Notes: generated by a model not told the origin, from the sequence alone. Numbered from the stretch's first letter, positions 7,184 through 17,307 are shown. The stretch: 64,000 nucleotides of DNA from Mycobacterium sp. ITM-2016-00316 (GCF_002968335.2 NZ_CP134398.1:558001-622000), one strand, 5' to 3'. A program made the numbers and translations.

Positions 7184-9730
7184 GTGGACTCGTTCAATCC
7201 GACCACGAAGACCCAGGCGGCACTGACCTCGGCGCTGCAGGCGGCAACGTCCGCAGGCAACCCGCAGATCACCCCGGCTCATTTGTTGATGGCGTTGCTG
7301 ACGCAGAACGACGGTATCGCCGGGCCACTGTTGGAGGCGGTCGGAGTAGAGCCCGCGAAGATCCGGTCCGAGGCCGAGCGCCTCGTCGGCCGTCTGCCCA
7401 GCGCCTCCGGCTCCAGCTCGCAACCCCAGCTCAGCCCCGACGCGATCACCGCGATCACCACGGCGCAGCACCTGGCCACCGAGATGGACGACGAATACGT
7501 CTCCACCGAGCATCTGCTGGTCGGCCTCGCCAGCGGCAACGCGGATACGGCCAAGCTGCTCACCGGTGCCGGCGCATCGCCGGAAGCCCTGCGCGACGCG
7601 TTCACCAAGGTGCGGGGCAGCGCGCGGGTCACCAGCCCCGACCCCGAGGGGACCTATCAGGCGCTGGAGAAGTACTCCACCGACCTGACCGCCGCCGCGC
7701 GGGAGGGCAAGCTCGACCCGGTCATCGGGCGTGACAACGAAATCCGTCGCGTCGTGCAGGTGCTGAGCCGCCGCACCAAGAACAACCCGGTGCTCATCGG
7801 CGAGCCCGGCGTCGGCAAGACCGCCATCGTGGAGGGCCTGGCCCAGCGCATCATCGCCGGCGACGTCCCGGAGTCCCTGCGCGACAAGACCCTGGTCTCC
7901 CTGGACCTGAGTGCCATGGTGGCCGGCGCCAAGTACCGCGGTGAATTCGAGGAACGCCTCAAAGCTGTCCTGGACGACATCAAGAACTCGGCCGGACAGG
8001 TCGTCACCTTCATCGACGAGCTGCACACCATCGTCGGCGCCGGTGCCAGCGGTGAGTCGGCGATGGACGCCGGCAACATGATCAAGCCGATGCTGGCTCG
8101 CGGTGAGCTGCGCCTGGTGGGTGCCACCACGCTCGACGAGTACCGCCAGTACATCGAGAAGGACGCCGCGCTGGAGCGCCGCTTCCAGCAGGTGCTGGTC
8201 GGTGAGCCTTCCGTCGAGGACACCGTCGGCATTCTGCGTGGTCTCAAGGACCGCTACGAGGTGCACCACGGTGTCCGCATCACCGACTCCGCGCTGGTGG
8301 CCGCCGCGACGCTGAGCGACCGGTACATCACCAGCAGGTTCCTGCCCGACAAGGCCATCGACCTGGTCGACGAGGCCGGATCGCGGCTGCGTATGGAGAT
8401 CGACTCCCGGCCCGTCGAGATCGACGAGGTCGAACGGCTGGTCCGGCGCCTCGAGATCGAGGAGATGGCGCTGGCCAAGGAATCCGACGACGCCTCGAAG
8501 GACCGCCTGGAGAAGCTGCGCGCCGAACTGGCCGACAAGAAGGAACAGCTGGCCGAGCTGACCACCCGGTGGCAGAACGAGAAGAGCGCCATCGACATCG
8601 TCCGCGATTTCACCGAGCAGCTGGACCGGCTGCGCGGTGAGGCCGACCGCGCCGAGCGCGACGGTGACCTGGCCAAGGCCGCCGAGCTGCGCTACGGCCG
8701 CATCCCGGAGATCGAGAAGAAGCTCGACGCCGCGCTGCCGGTCGCCGAGGCCCGCGAGAACGTCATGCTCAAGGAGGAGGTCGGACCCGACGACATCGCC
8801 GAGGTGGTGGAGGCGTGGACCGGCATCCCGGCCGGGCGGATGCTCGAAGGGGAGACCGCCAAGCTGCTGCGCATGGAGGACGAGCTGGGTCGGCGGGTCA
8901 TCGGCCAGAAGGACGCGGTCGCCGCGGTCTCCGATGCGGTGCGGCGTTCCCGCGCCGGTGTCGCCGATCCGAACCGGCCGACGGGCTCGTTCATGTTCCT
9001 CGGGCCGACCGGTGTCGGTAAGACCGAGCTGGCCAAGGCGCTCGCGGAGTTCCTGTTCGACGACGAACGCGCGATGGTGCGCATCGACATGAGCGAGTAC
9101 GGCGAGAAGCACTCGGTCGCGCGTCTGGTCGGTGCCCCTCCGGGCTATATCGGCTACGACCAGGGTGGACAGCTCACCGAGGCGGTGCGGCGCAGGCCGT
9201 ACACCGTGGTGCTGTTCGACGAGGTCGAGAAGGCCCACCCGGACGTGTTCGACGTGCTGCTGCAGGTCCTCGACGAGGGCAGGCTGACCGACGGACAGGG
9301 CCGCACGGTCGATTTCCGCAACACCATCCTCATCCTGACGTCCAACCTCGGGTCGGGCGGAAACGAGGAGCAGGTGATGGCGGCCGTGCGGGCGGCGTTC
9401 AAGCCGGAGTTCATCAACCGTCTCGACGACGTGCTGATCTTCGATGCGCTGAGTCCCGACCAGCTGGTGTCCATCGTCGACATCCAGCTGAGCCAGCTGC
9501 AGAAGCGGCTGGCCCAGCGCAGGCTGACCCTCGAGGTGTCCCTGGAGGCCAAGCAGTGGCTGGCCGATCGTGGATTCGACCCGCTCTACGGTGCGCGTCC
9601 ACTGCGCCGGCTGGTGCAGCAGGCCATCGGTGACCAACTGGCCCGGTTGTTGCTGGCGGGCCAGGTGCACGACGGGGACACCGTCAAGGTCGATGTCAGC
9701 GCCGACGGTGAGGGCCTGATCCTGGCCTGA
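7184..9730 (+). CDS. clpB: ClpB disaggregase (Hsp100)
   Basis: ATP-driven hexameric disaggregase that extracts proteins from aggregates together with DnaK. The 848 residues are the usual length. The N-terminal Clp repeat domain covers about 1-145. The first AAA+ module has Walker A GEPGVGKT at 206-213, and a long coiled-coil middle domain follows at about 405-525. The second AAA+ module has GPTGVGKT near 606. The GTG start is preceded by GAAAGGTAGG. It is monocistronic or weakly coupled to ttfA, with a strong hairpin downstream (9740-9782), and is controlled by the HAIR/ECF promoter. A long antisense reading (7040-9874, minus) is an artefact of GC-rich codon use. Confidence 0.98.
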   Translation: MDSFNPTTKTQAALTSALQAATSAGNPQITPAHLLMALLTQNDGIAGPLLEAVGVEPAKIRSEAERLVGRLPSASGSSSQPQLSPDAITAITTAQHLATEMDDEYVSTEHLLVGLASGNADTAKLLTGAGASPEALRDAFTKVRGSARVTSPDPEGTYQALEKYSTDLTAAAREGKLDPVIGRDNEIRRVVQVLSRRTKNNPVLIGEPGVGKTAIVEGLAQRIIAGDVPESLRDKTLVSLDLSAMVAGAKYRGEFEERLKAVLDDIKNSAGQVVTFIDELHTIVGAGASGESAMDAGNMIKPMLARGELRLVGATTLDEYRQYIEKDAALERRFQQVLVGEPSVEDTVGILRGLKDRYEVHHGVRITDSALVAAATLSDRYITSRFLPDKAIDLVDEAGSRLRMEIDSRPVEIDEVERLVRRLEIEEMALAKESDDASKDRLEKLRAELADKKEQLAELTTRWQNEKSAIDIVRDFTEQLDRLRGEADRAERDGDLAKAAELRYGRIPEIEKKLDAALPVAEARENVMLKEEVGPDDIAEVVEAWTGIPAGRMLEGETAKLLRMEDELGRRVIGQKDAVAAVSDAVRRSRAGVADPNRPTGSFMFLGPTGVGKTELAKALAEFLFDDERAMVRIDMSEYGEKHSVARLVGAPPGYIGYDQGGQLTEAVRRRPYTVVLFDEVEKAHPDVFDVLLQVLDEGRLTDGQGRTVDFRNTILILTSNLGSGGNEEQVMAAVRAAFKPEFINRLDDVLIFDALSPDQLVSIVDIQLSQLQKRLAQRRLTLEVSLEAKQWLADRGFDPLYGARPLRRLVQQAIGDQLARLLLAGQVHDGDTVKVDVSADGEGLILA

Positions 9731-9739
9731 TTGAGTGAC

Positions 9740-9782
9740 TTCGGCGCGCTCACGTACGTTCTGCGCACGTGAGCGCGCCGAA
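9740..9782 (+). terminator. Strong hairpin after clpB
   Basis: A perfect 16-bp stem (TTCGGCGCGCTCACGT and its complement) with an 11-nt loop begins 10 nt after the clpB stop. There is no U-tract, as is common for mycobacterial intrinsic terminators. It could also act as a stabilising 3' structure with partial read-through into ttfA. Confidence 0.7.
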
Positions 9783-9854
9783 ATCGCGGTGGAGTGGGGA
9801 TTGTGACCATCTTGAGTTCTGGCGAATCGGGCTCCAGCAAGTACTCTGAGGGCA

Positions 9855-10679
9855 ATGGTTCCTCTCTGGTTCACGCTGTCCGCACTCTGCTTCGTGGGTG
9901 CGGCCGTCTTGCTGTACGTGGATATCGACCGCCGGCGCGGGTTGGGCCGGCGGCGTAAGTCGTGGGCGAAGTCGCACGGTTTCGACTATGAACACGAATC
10001 TGCCGACATTTTGAGCCGCTGGAAGCGCGGCGTGATGTCGACCGTCGGGGAGAGCGTCCAGGCCCGCAATGTGGTGCTGGGCCAGATCCGCGGCGAGGCC
10101 GTCTTCGTCTTCGATCTCGACGACGTCGCCACGGTGATCGCGCTGCATCGCAAAGTCGGCACCAATGTCGTGGTGGATCTTCGTCTGAAGGACATCAAGG
10201 AGCCCCGCGAGAGCGATATCTGGCTGCTCGGTGCCATCGGCCCGCGGATGGTCTACTCCACCAACCTGGATGCGGCCCGCCGGGCCTGCGACCGCCGGAT
10301 GGTGACATTCGCCCACACCGCCCCCGACTGCGCCGAGATCATGTGGAACGAGCAGAACTGGACGCTGGTGGCCATGCCGATCACCAGCAGCCGTGCTCAG
10401 TGGGATGAGGGACTGCGCACCGTGCGTCAGTTCAACGACCTGCTGCGCGTCCTGCCGCCGGTACCGCAACCCGGTCAGAACGGCGTCGGTGCCCGCAGCG
10501 GTCAGCCCGCGCTGGCCCGTCGCAGCGGTTCCCCGAGCCGCCCGTTGCTGCCGCGCCCCGCCGAACTTCCCGCCGGACGCGCCGACCTGCCGCCCGGCCG
10601 TGCTGACGTGGGCCGGTACGTCCAGCAGCGGCCGCCGGTGCACAACGCCACCCGGCAGTCACCGCACTACCAGCGGTAA
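9855..10679 (+). CDS. ttfA: TtfA-like protein, trehalose monomycolate transport factor
   Basis: Homologue of Rv0383c/MSMEG_0736, which forms a complex with MmpL3 and is needed for mycolate delivery across the inner membrane. The 274-residue protein has one N-terminal transmembrane helix (about 3-22), a basic stretch (DRRRGLGRRRKSW), a conserved cytoplasmic domain (about 35-205) and a low-complexity Pro/Arg/Ala C-terminal tail. Its place right after clpB matches the arrangement I recall in other mycobacteria. The identification rests on the N-terminal architecture and synteny rather than an alignment. Confidence 0.8.
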   Translation: MVPLWFTLSALCFVGAAVLLYVDIDRRRGLGRRRKSWAKSHGFDYEHESADILSRWKRGVMSTVGESVQARNVVLGQIRGEAVFVFDLDDVATVIALHRKVGTNVVVDLRLKDIKEPRESDIWLLGAIGPRMVYSTNLDAARRACDRRMVTFAHTAPDCAEIMWNEQNWTLVAMPITSSRAQWDEGLRTVRQFNDLLRVLPPVPQPGQNGVGARSGQPALARRSGSPSRPLLPRPAELPAGRADLPPGRADVGRYVQQRPPVHNATRQSPHYQR

Positions 10680-10685
10680 CGGCCT

Positions 10686-11456
10686 GTGCCGGTAGCGCTG
10701 ATCACCGGGCCGACAGCCGGCCTCGGGGAGGGTTTCGCCCGCCGTTATGCCCAGGACGGGTACGACCTCGTGCTGGTGGCCCGTGACACGGCACGCCTGG
10801 AAAAACTCGCCGCGGAATTGCGCGATGAGGCCGGAGCCACCGTCGAGGTGCTTCCCGCCGATCTGGCCGTCGCCGCCGACCGGCAACGCGTGGCCGAGCG
10901 GCTGTCCGCCGGGGTGCACACCCTGGTCAACAATGCCGGGTTCGGCACCTCGGGCGAATTCTGGACCGCCGACTACGCGCAGCTGCAGTCCCAGCTCGAC
11001 GTCAACGTCACCGCCGTCATGCAACTCACCCACGCCGCGCTGCCACCCATGCTGGCCGCCGGGGCGGGCACCGTGATCAACGTGGCCAGTGTGGCGGGCC
11101 TGCTGCCCGGCCGCGGCTCCACCTACTCGGCGTCGAAGTCCTGGGTCATCGCCTTCTCCGAGGGGCTGGCGAACGGCCTCGGCGGCACCGGGGTGGGCGT
11201 GCACGCGCTGTGCCCGGGCTTCGTGCACACCGAATTCCACGAGCGGGCCGGGATCGAGATGTCCGGCACGCCTTCCTGGTTCTGGCTGGAGGTCCCCGAT
11301 GTGGTCCGGGACTGTCTGGCCGATGTCGCCAAGGGCGAGGTCGTGATCGTGCCGGGCCTGCAGTACAAGGTGCTCACCACTGGCAGCCGGCTGGTGCCCC
11401 GGAACCTTCTGCGCGGCTTGACCAAACGCGTCGGCAAGGGTCGCGGGCGGACCTGA
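10686..11456 (+). CDS. Short-chain dehydrogenase/reductase
   Basis: A 256-residue Rossmann-fold NAD(P)-dependent oxidoreductase. Visible landmarks are [12 protein letters not shown] (nucleotide-binding glycines, residues 7-18), ARD at 33-35 suggesting NADP preference, NNAG around 82-85, and the catalytic YSASK (Tyr and Lys) around 145. It resembles the DltE/YqjQ-like ketoreductase branch. A GTG start 6 nt after ttfA and a stop directly abutting the next ATG indicate an operon. The substrate is unknown; a lipid role is only suggested by the ttfA neighbourhood. Confidence 0.85.
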   Translation: MPVALITGPTAGLGEGFARRYAQDGYDLVLVARDTARLEKLAAELRDEAGATVEVLPADLAVAADRQRVAERLSAGVHTLVNNAGFGTSGEFWTADYAQLQSQLDVNVTAVMQLTHAALPPMLAAGAGTVINVASVAGLLPGRGSTYSASKSWVIAFSEGLANGLGGTGVGVHALCPGFVHTEFHERAGIEMSGTPSWFWLEVPDVVRDCLADVAKGEVVIVPGLQYKVLTTGSRLVPRNLLRGLTKRVGKGRGRT

Positions 11457-12386
11457 ATGCGGTGGAGACGGACGGTCGCGTCCGCGCTGGCGGTGCTGAT
11501 GATCGCGGCGTGCTCCGGCAGCGACGACAACGCAGGCCCCTACGGTACCCAGCAGGCCAAGGTCGGTGAATCGCTGTCGATACTGGGCTGGAACGTCTCG
11601 GTGGCCAATCTGCGTTTCGAGGGCGATCAGGTTCTCGTCGACGTCGATGCCGCGGTCGCCGAGGAGGACCAGGGCGAGCGAAGCGACGGGGGAGAGACAG
11701 CAGCGGCGCACGCCCCGGCGGAAAGCCTGCGGTTCGGTCTGTACGGTGCGCTGGCCCACCCGATCGAAGCCAACGCCATCGGGGGCTGCGCGTCGGCACC
11801 CGATCTGAGCCTGCAGCCCATCACCGGGCGCGATCCCCAACGCCTCAGTGGCACAGCGTGCCTGGGCCCGATCCGGGATCAGAGCCAGGTGCGCGGGGTG
11901 TACATGTACTCGCCGCAGGACCGGATGCCCAAGACGACGGTCGCCTACGCGGCGGCCTTCCCGGTCGGTCTGGCGCCCACCAGTACCACCGAGACCGGCC
12001 TGTCGATGCGCTCGACCAGCGTGGACGCCTTCAAGGCCGACGGCTCGCAGCTGGCGCCGACCGCCCTGGGTGACCCGGAGGCGTTCAGCGGCAACGGGTA
12101 CATGCTGCTGGGCCTGTCGATCGACGGGCTGGCCGAGCGCTACGAGGACGACTCGAAGGCGCGCGGGGGTCCGCTGATGGTGCTGACCGGCCCGACGCTG
12201 CCGGGAAGCGGTCTCTCCCATGCCTGTTCGTTGTACGGTTCCTCACTGCTGGTGTTGCCCGACGCGGCGCGCGACGCGGTGGCCATCCGGGCCTCCATGT
12301 GCACCCAGGGTGAGATCAATGCCGCGCTGCTCTACCCGTCGGTGTCCTTGGTCGGCACCCACGCTGCGCTGTGGACCACGGAGTGA
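11457..12386 (+). CDS. Putative lipoprotein
   Basis: A 309-residue exported protein. The signal peptide has a basic start (MRWRR), a hydrophobic core and lipobox MIAAC-S, with the lipidated Cys at 19. No enzymatic motif is recognised in the beta-rich mature domain, which has four further cysteines. Around 11674-11692 the coding sequence contains a GAGCGAAGCGA element that also occurs between genes elsewhere in the window, adding the acidic/polar stretch GERSDGGE. It starts directly after the SDR stop, and its own stop overlaps the next start. Confidence 0.75.
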   Translation: MRWRRTVASALAVLMIAACSGSDDNAGPYGTQQAKVGESLSILGWNVSVANLRFEGDQVLVDVDAAVAEEDQGERSDGGETAAAHAPAESLRFGLYGALAHPIEANAIGGCASAPDLSLQPITGRDPQRLSGTACLGPIRDQSQVRGVYMYSPQDRMPKTTVAYAAAFPVGLAPTSTTETGLSMRSTSVDAFKADGSQLAPTALGDPEAFSGNGYMLLGLSIDGLAERYEDDSKARGGPLMVLTGPTLPGSGLSHACSLYGSSLLVLPDAARDAVAIRASMCTQGEINAALLYPSVSLVGTHAALWTTE

Positions 12387-13021
12387 ATTCGGGCCCGACC
12401 GAATGGGGCGAGACCCCGGGCGTCGGCCCCTGGGACGGCCCTGTGCCGGAGGACCCACGCTACGATCCCGACCTGCTGCGCGCCGGGGACACCCGCAATG
12501 TCGTTGACGCATATCGCTATTGGACGCGTGAGGCGATCATCGCCGACATCGACACCCGCAGGCACCCACTGCATGTCGCCATCGAGAACTTCGGCAGCGA
12601 CGCCAATATCGGCACCGTGGTGCGCACCGCCAACGCCTTCGCGGTGGACACCGTGCACATCATCGGCCGGCGCCGCTGGAACCGGCGCGGCGCCATGGTG
12701 ACCGACCGCTACCAACGGCTGCGCCACCACGACACCACCGCAGAGTTACTCGAATTCGCCGCCGGCGCGGGCCTGCACGTCGTCGCCGTCGACAATGTGC
12801 CGGGCTCACAGCCCCTCGAACACGCCACCCTGCCGCGGGAGTGCCTGCTGGTGTTCGGGCAGGAGGGCCCCGGCATCACCCCGGAAGCCTCCGCCGGCGC
12901 CGAATTGACGGTGTCCATTGCGCAGTTCGGCTCGACCCGCAGCATCAACGCCGGCGTCGCCGCCGGCATCGCGATGCACGCGTGGATCCGCACGCATGCC
13001 GACACATCCCGGGCCTGGTAG
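12383..13021 (+). CDS. SpoU-family RNA 2'-O-methyltransferase (TrmH-like)
   Basis: A 212-residue SPOUT methyltransferase that would methylate ribose 2'-OH in tRNA or rRNA using SAM in a trefoil-knot site. All three family motifs are visible: NIGTVVRTANAF (motif 1, about 69-80), LVFGQEGPGI (motif 2, about 155) and SIAQFGSTRSINAGVAAGI (motif 3, about 180). GTG at 12383 gives a 4-nt overlap with the lipoprotein stop and is preferred to the in-frame GTG at 12371. Probable homologue of Rv0380c. Confidence 0.9.
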   Translation: MNSGPTEWGETPGVGPWDGPVPEDPRYDPDLLRAGDTRNVVDAYRYWTREAIIADIDTRRHPLHVAIENFGSDANIGTVVRTANAFAVDTVHIIGRRRWNRRGAMVTDRYQRLRHHDTTAELLEFAAGAGLHVVAVDNVPGSQPLEHATLPRECLLVFGQEGPGITPEASAGAELTVSIAQFGSTRSINAGVAAGIAMHAWIRTHADTSRAW

Positions 13022-13035
13022 GGCAGGATCTAAGC

Positions 13036-14163
13036 ATGGTTCAGGTGTGGGCAAATCGTGCGGCCAGTTCGGAAGCCGCGATCACCAAGCGACACCTCAG
13101 ACGGCTGTGGGGGCTGCCCGGCACCCAGCTCGGCGTGGTGGCCTGGCCGGCCGCCCGCAAACAGACCCTATTCGGCAGCTGGCACTACTGGTGGCAGGCC
13201 CATCTGCTGGACTGCCTTCTCGACGCGCAGCTGCGCGACCCGCAGCCGCAGCGCCTCACCCGCATCAACCGCCAGATCCGCGGGCACCGCATCCGCAACA
13301 CCGGCCGCTGGACCAACGACTACTACGACGATATGGCGTGGCTGGCGCTGGCACTGGAGCGCTCCGGGCGGCTCTGCGACATCGGGCGGCCCAAGGCGCT
13401 GGACACGCTGGCCGACCAGTTCCTGAACTCCTGGGTGCCCGAGGACGGCGGCGGTATCCCGTGGCGCAAGCAGGACCAGTTCTTCAACGCACCGGCCAAC
13501 GGGCCCGCCGCCATCTTCCTGGCCCGGCACGACCGGGTGCGCCGCGCCCAGCAGATGGCGGACTGGATCGACGAGACGCTGATCGACCCCGAGACCCACC
13601 TGGTCTTCGACGGTGTCAAGGCCGGTTCGCTGGTGCGCGCCCAGTACACCTACTGCCAGGGTGTGGTGCTCGGGCTCGAGGTCGAACTGGCCAACCGCAC
13701 CGACGACCCCGACCATGCCGGCCGGGTCCACCGGCTGGTGGCCGCGGTCGGCAAGGAGATGGCCACCGACGGGGTGATCCGCGGTGCCGGCGGCGGCGAC
13801 GGCGGCCTGTTCAACGCGATCCTGGCCCGCTATCTGGCGTTCGTCGCCACCGATCTGCCCGGCAACACACCCGAGGACGAGCAGGCCCGTGCCACCGCCC
13901 GGGATCTGGTGCTCACCTCGGCGAAGTCGGCGTGGGACTACCGGCAGACCGTGGACGGACTCCCGCTGTTCGGGGCGTTCTGGGATCGCAATGCGGTGGT
14001 GCCGCAATCGGTGACCGGGGATGCCCAGTTCGTGGAGGGCGCGGTGAACGCCTCCGAGATCGCCGAGCGTGATCTCTCGGTGCAGCTGTCCGGCTGGATG
14101 CTGATGGAGGCCGCCCACACCCTCGACGACACCGCCGAGAGCGACGAAGACGCCGAGCATTGA
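13036..14163 (+). CDS. Glycoside hydrolase family 76 (alpha-1,6-mannanase-like)
   Basis: A 375-residue alpha/alpha-barrel protein. The GH76 catalytic Asp pair is seen in YYDDMAW (Asp98-Asp99), with further family sequences such as NGPAAIFLAR, TYCQGVVLG and the Gly-rich GGGDGG. GH76 enzymes cut alpha-1,6-mannan, so mycobacterial mannans and lipomannan are possible substrates. There is no signal peptide, so a cytosolic role is likely. It is the homologue of Rv0365c by motif and neighbourhood. The ATG at 13036 follows the SpoU stop by 14 nt, and the stop overlaps the next gene's start. Confidence 0.85.
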   Translation: MVQVWANRAASSEAAITKRHLRRLWGLPGTQLGVVAWPAARKQTLFGSWHYWWQAHLLDCLLDAQLRDPQPQRLTRINRQIRGHRIRNTGRWTNDYYDDMAWLALALERSGRLCDIGRPKALDTLADQFLNSWVPEDGGGIPWRKQDQFFNAPANGPAAIFLARHDRVRRAQQMADWIDETLIDPETHLVFDGVKAGSLVRAQYTYCQGVVLGLEVELANRTDDPDHAGRVHRLVAAVGKEMATDGVIRGAGGGDGGLFNAILARYLAFVATDLPGNTPEDEQARATARDLVLTSAKSAWDYRQTVDGLPLFGAFWDRNAVVPQSVTGDAQFVEGAVNASEIAERDLSVQLSGWMLMEAAHTLDDTAESDEDAEH

Positions 14164-16001
14164 CCGAGGCGACGACCCAGCGGGGTTTCCCACTGCTTCC
14201 GTCCCGGTTCAGCCGTGGCAGCAAGGCCACCAGGACGACGGACAACACCGCAGCCGCCCTGCTGCTCGCGTTCACCGTCATCGCCATCGCGTGGGCGAAC
14301 TCGCCCTGGGCGGAGAGCTATTCGACATTGCTGGACACCCACCTGGGTTTCAGTGTCGGTGCGCACCACGTCGAGATGACGGTGAAACACTTCGTCAACG
14401 ACGCGTTGATGACGTTCTTCTTCTTCATCGTCGGTCTCGAGGTGACCCGCGAATTCACCATCGGTGAGTTGACCGACCGGTCGCGGGCGGCGGTGCCGGT
14501 GATCGCTGCCGCTGCCGGTCTGGTGATCCCGGCCATCGTGTTCCTGGCGTTCAACCCGACCGGAGAGAACGCCCAGGCGTGGGGTGTGGTGATATCCACC
14601 GACACCGCGTTCCTGGTCGGGGCGCTGGCCATCATCAAGCCCAAATTCCCTGCACGCGTGCGGATCTTCCTGCTGACCCTCGCCGTGGTGGACGACGTCG
14701 GCGCGTTGTGCGCGATCGCGCTGTTCTACTCCGACAGCGTCCAGGTCGGTCCCCTGTTGGTCTCGGTGGCGCTGACCGGCGCGCTGGCCCTCGTGCGGTT
14801 CCTGCCGCCGGGGTTTCGTGGCCCCGCGTACGCCGTCTTCGGGGTGGCGCTGTGGATCGCGCTGTACCTGGCCGGGGTCCATCCGACGCTGGCCGGTGTG
14901 GTGATCGCGCTGCTGATCCCGGTGTTCACGCCCGAGCGTCGCCCGGTCGAGCGGGCCGTCGATCAGATCCGAGCGTTTCGGCAGTCGCCGAACTCCGAGT
15001 ACGCCCGCGCGGCCAGTCGCTCGCTGCGCGAATCGATCTCGATCAACGAACGGTTGCAGACGACGGTCGGGCCCACCGTCTCGTTCGTCGTGCTGCCGCT
15101 GTTCGCGTTGGTCAACGCCGGCGTCAAACTCGACGCGCAGAGCCTGTCCACGGCGCTGCGGTCACCGCTGACGTGGGGCATCGTCGCCGGTCTGGTGATC
15201 GGCAAGTTCGTCGGCATCACCGGGGCCACCTGGCTGATCCGGCGCATCGGGCTCGGCGAGCTCGCCCCGGGGCTCACCCTGCGCCGGATCGCCGGGGGCG
15301 CAGCCCTGTCCGGCATCGGCTTCACCATCTCACTGTTCATCGTCGACATCGCGATCACCGATCCCGGCCGCCAGGACCAGGCGCGCATCGGTGTGCTGGC
15401 GGCCTCGATCATCGCGTTCGCCCTCGGCTGGGCCATCTTCCGGATCACCGACTGGCTCAGTCCTCCCGAGCCGGTCGGGCTGAAGCTGCTGCGCCCGGTC
15501 GATCCCGACCGCGACCACACCCGCGGCAACCGTGCCGCGCCGCTGACGCTGGTCGAGTACGGCGATTTCGAGTGCCCCTTCTGCAGCCGCGCCACCGGCG
15601 CGATCGACGAGGTGCGGGCACACTTCGGCGATCGACTGCTGTACGTGTGGCGGCATTTCCCGCTGGAGCGCGCCCACCCGCGGGCCTTCGATGCCGCGCG
15701 CGCCAGTGAGGCCGCGGCCCTGCAGGGCAGGTTCTGGGAGATGGCGCACGAACTGTTCGACCACCAGGACGATCTGGAGTGGTCGGACATCTACCGGTAT
15801 GCCGTGGCCGCCGGATGCGACATCGAGCAGTTCGACCAGGACGTGCGGGTGCACTCGTCGAAGGTGTTGCACCGGGTGACCGACGACGCCGAGGACGCGG
15901 AGGCGATGGATCTCAACGCCACGCCGACGCTGTTCGTCAACGGCAAACGGCACAAGGGGCCGTGGGACGCGGCCAGCCTGATCCGGGCCCTGGAGACTTA
16001 G
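14160..16001 (+). CDS. nhaA: NhaA Na+/H+ antiporter fused to a DsbA-like domain
   Basis: A 613-residue fusion. Residues about 27-440 are a 12-helix NhaA antiporter: STDTAF contains the equivalent of E. coli Asp133 (Asp148), and VVDDVG the ion-binding pair Asp163/Asp164 (Asp178-Asp179). Residues about 445-610 form a thioredoxin/DsbA-like domain with a CPFC redox motif (in FECPFCSRA, near 473) and a cis-Pro loop (ATPTLFVNG). The domain order places the redox module after the last helix. TTG start overlapping the GH76 stop by 4 nt. NhaA domains with thioredoxin-fold tails are found in some actinobacteria; the job of the redox part is unknown. Confidence 0.88.
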   Translation: MTEATTQRGFPLLPSRFSRGSKATRTTDNTAAALLLAFTVIAIAWANSPWAESYSTLLDTHLGFSVGAHHVEMTVKHFVNDALMTFFFFIVGLEVTREFTIGELTDRSRAAVPVIAAAAGLVIPAIVFLAFNPTGENAQAWGVVISTDTAFLVGALAIIKPKFPARVRIFLLTLAVVDDVGALCAIALFYSDSVQVGPLLVSVALTGALALVRFLPPGFRGPAYAVFGVALWIALYLAGVHPTLAGVVIALLIPVFTPERRPVERAVDQIRAFRQSPNSEYARAASRSLRESISINERLQTTVGPTVSFVVLPLFALVNAGVKLDAQSLSTALRSPLTWGIVAGLVIGKFVGITGATWLIRRIGLGELAPGLTLRRIAGGAALSGIGFTISLFIVDIAITDPGRQDQARIGVLAASIIAFALGWAIFRITDWLSPPEPVGLKLLRPVDPDRDHTRGNRAAPLTLVEYGDFECPFCSRATGAIDEVRAHFGDRLLYVWRHFPLERAHPRAFDAARASEAAALQGRFWEMAHELFDHQDDLEWSDIYRYAVAAGCDIEQFDQDVRVHSSKVLHRVTDDAEDAEAMDLNATPTLFVNGKRHKGPWDAASLIRALET

Positions 16002-16693
16002 GCCTGCTCGGCGAGCGGGCCCTCACCGGCCTTCTTGGCGGCCTTGCGGCGCTTGTACCACTCGAGGGCGATCGGCAGCACCGACAGCAGCACGATCCCG
16101 ATGACGATCGGTTCGAGCAGCTTCTGGATGATCTCGAAGCGGCCCAGCCAGTAGCCGAGCAGCGTCAGCCCGCAGCCCCAGACGATGGCGCCGACGGCGT
16201 TGTAGAGCGTGAAGACGGCGTAGTTCATCTTGGCCGCGCCCGCGGTGATCGGGGCCAGGGTGCGCACGATGGGCACGAAGCGGGCGATCACGATGGCAAA
16301 CGGCCCACGCTGTTCGAAGAAGATGTGCGCCTCGTCGAGGTACTTCTGCTTGAGGAAACGCGCGTTGGGCTTGAACATCGCGGTCCCGACGTTGCGGCCG
16401 ATCCAGTAACCCACCTGCGCGCCGAGGATCGCGGCGATCGGGATGAAGACCAGCAGCTGCCAGAGCTGGAAGTCCGTGCTGGCGACGTTGCCCTCCGCCG
16501 ACGCCGTCTGGATACCGGCGGCGAGCATGCCCGCCACGAACAGCAGTGAGTCACCCGGAAGGATGGGGAACAGCACCCCGGATTCGACGAAGACGACCAC
16601 GAGCAGACCGACCAGGGCCCAGGTTCCGAAGTAACTCAACAGGTTGATCGGATCCATGAAATCCGGCATCAAGGCCAGATGGGTGGTGGTCAT
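15998..16693 (-). CDS. DedA family membrane protein (Rv0364-like)
   Basis: A 231-residue SNARE-associated/VTT-domain membrane protein. Typical DedA features are FVESGVLFPILPGDSLLF near the N-terminus, GYWIGRNVG, and FARFVP-type sequence (IARFVPIVRT) carrying the family's essential Arg residues. DedA proteins act in undecaprenyl-phosphate or phospholipid translocation. It overlaps nhaA convergently by 4 nt and lies 25 nt after the LpqH-like gene on the same strand. Confidence 0.9.
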   Translation of the reverse strand: MTTTHLALMPDFMDPINLLSYFGTWALVGLLVVVFVESGVLFPILPGDSLLFVAGMLAAGIQTASAEGNVASTDFQLWQLLVFIPIAAILGAQVGYWIGRNVGTAMFKPNARFLKQKYLDEAHIFFEQRGPFAIVIARFVPIVRTLAPITAGAAKMNYAVFTLYNAVGAIVWGCGLTLLGYWLGRFEIIQKLLEPIVIGIVLLSVLPIALEWYKRRKAAKKAGEGPLAEQA

Positions 16694-16718
16694 GAGGCCC
16701 CAAGATACCGGCTACGGC

Positions 16719-17207
16719 TCACGGGCAGGCCACGGCGATCTGATAGCTGGACGCGACGACCCGCGCCGGGTCCGACGAATCGGTCCCGCTGCCCGACCCG
16801 GAGACGATGACCGTGGGGCCGTTGCGATAGGCGGTGGGCGCCTCGCTCCCGGTGCCGGTGGCGTAGCCCAGAGCGACGCCGCCGACGTCGCCGATGGTGA
16901 CCGACCTCACCGTCGGCTCGGCGTCATCGGTGACGATCACGCTGACGCCCAGAGAGCTCTCCCCGACGCTGATCGTGGTGAGCCCGTCGTCGGTGGAACA
17001 ACTCACCGGACCGGTGGGGCCGGTGTCCCCGTTGACGATGACCTGGGCCCGCCCCGGGGCGACGGACCTGGCCAACTCGGGTTCCGGCGGTGGTTTGGGT
17101 GCTGCGACGGGGGTGGATATCGGTGTGGAAGGCGCGGCGGGAGCGCATCCGACGGCGGCTGTCGATGCCACCGCCGCCAGCAGGATCAGGACCGGTATGG
17201 CGCGCAC
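16719..17207 (-). CDS. LpqH (19 kDa)-family lipoprotein
   Basis: A 162-residue lipoprotein. The signal peptide is MRAIPVLILLAAVASTAAVG followed by Cys21; a Pro/Ala-rich linker precedes a beta-rich domain typical of the Myco_19_kDa family. Matching features are VSCSTDDGLTTISVG, VTDDAEPTVRSV and the hallmark GYATGTG, plus two cysteines in the mature domain (VSC and the C-terminal VACP). The GTG at 17207 gives the cleanest signal peptide; GTG 17216 or ATG 17237 are alternatives. LpqH proteins are surface antigens; their physiological role is uncertain. Confidence 0.82.
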   Translation of the reverse strand: MRAIPVLILLAAVASTAAVGCAPAAPSTPISTPVAAPKPPPEPELARSVAPGRAQVIVNGDTGPTGPVSCSTDDGLTTISVGESSLGVSVIVTDDAEPTVRSVTIGDVGGVALGYATGTGSEAPTAYRNGPTVIVSGSGSGTDSSDPARVVASSYQIAVACP

Positions 17208-17307
17208 TTCGTCCACGGTAAACGGTGAAGGCGGCATCCGCCCTGCCGCTGTTGTCGCTTTATTGAGATACTGCCGGGGAAAGCGCTCGCGACCCAGGAG
17301 GAAGTCC

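Noticed and set aside
7040..9874. A 944-codon open frame on the minus strand across all of clpB
   Set aside because: It is antisense to a clear ClpB, has His/Gln/Arg-rich composition without domains, and arises from GC-rich codon bias.
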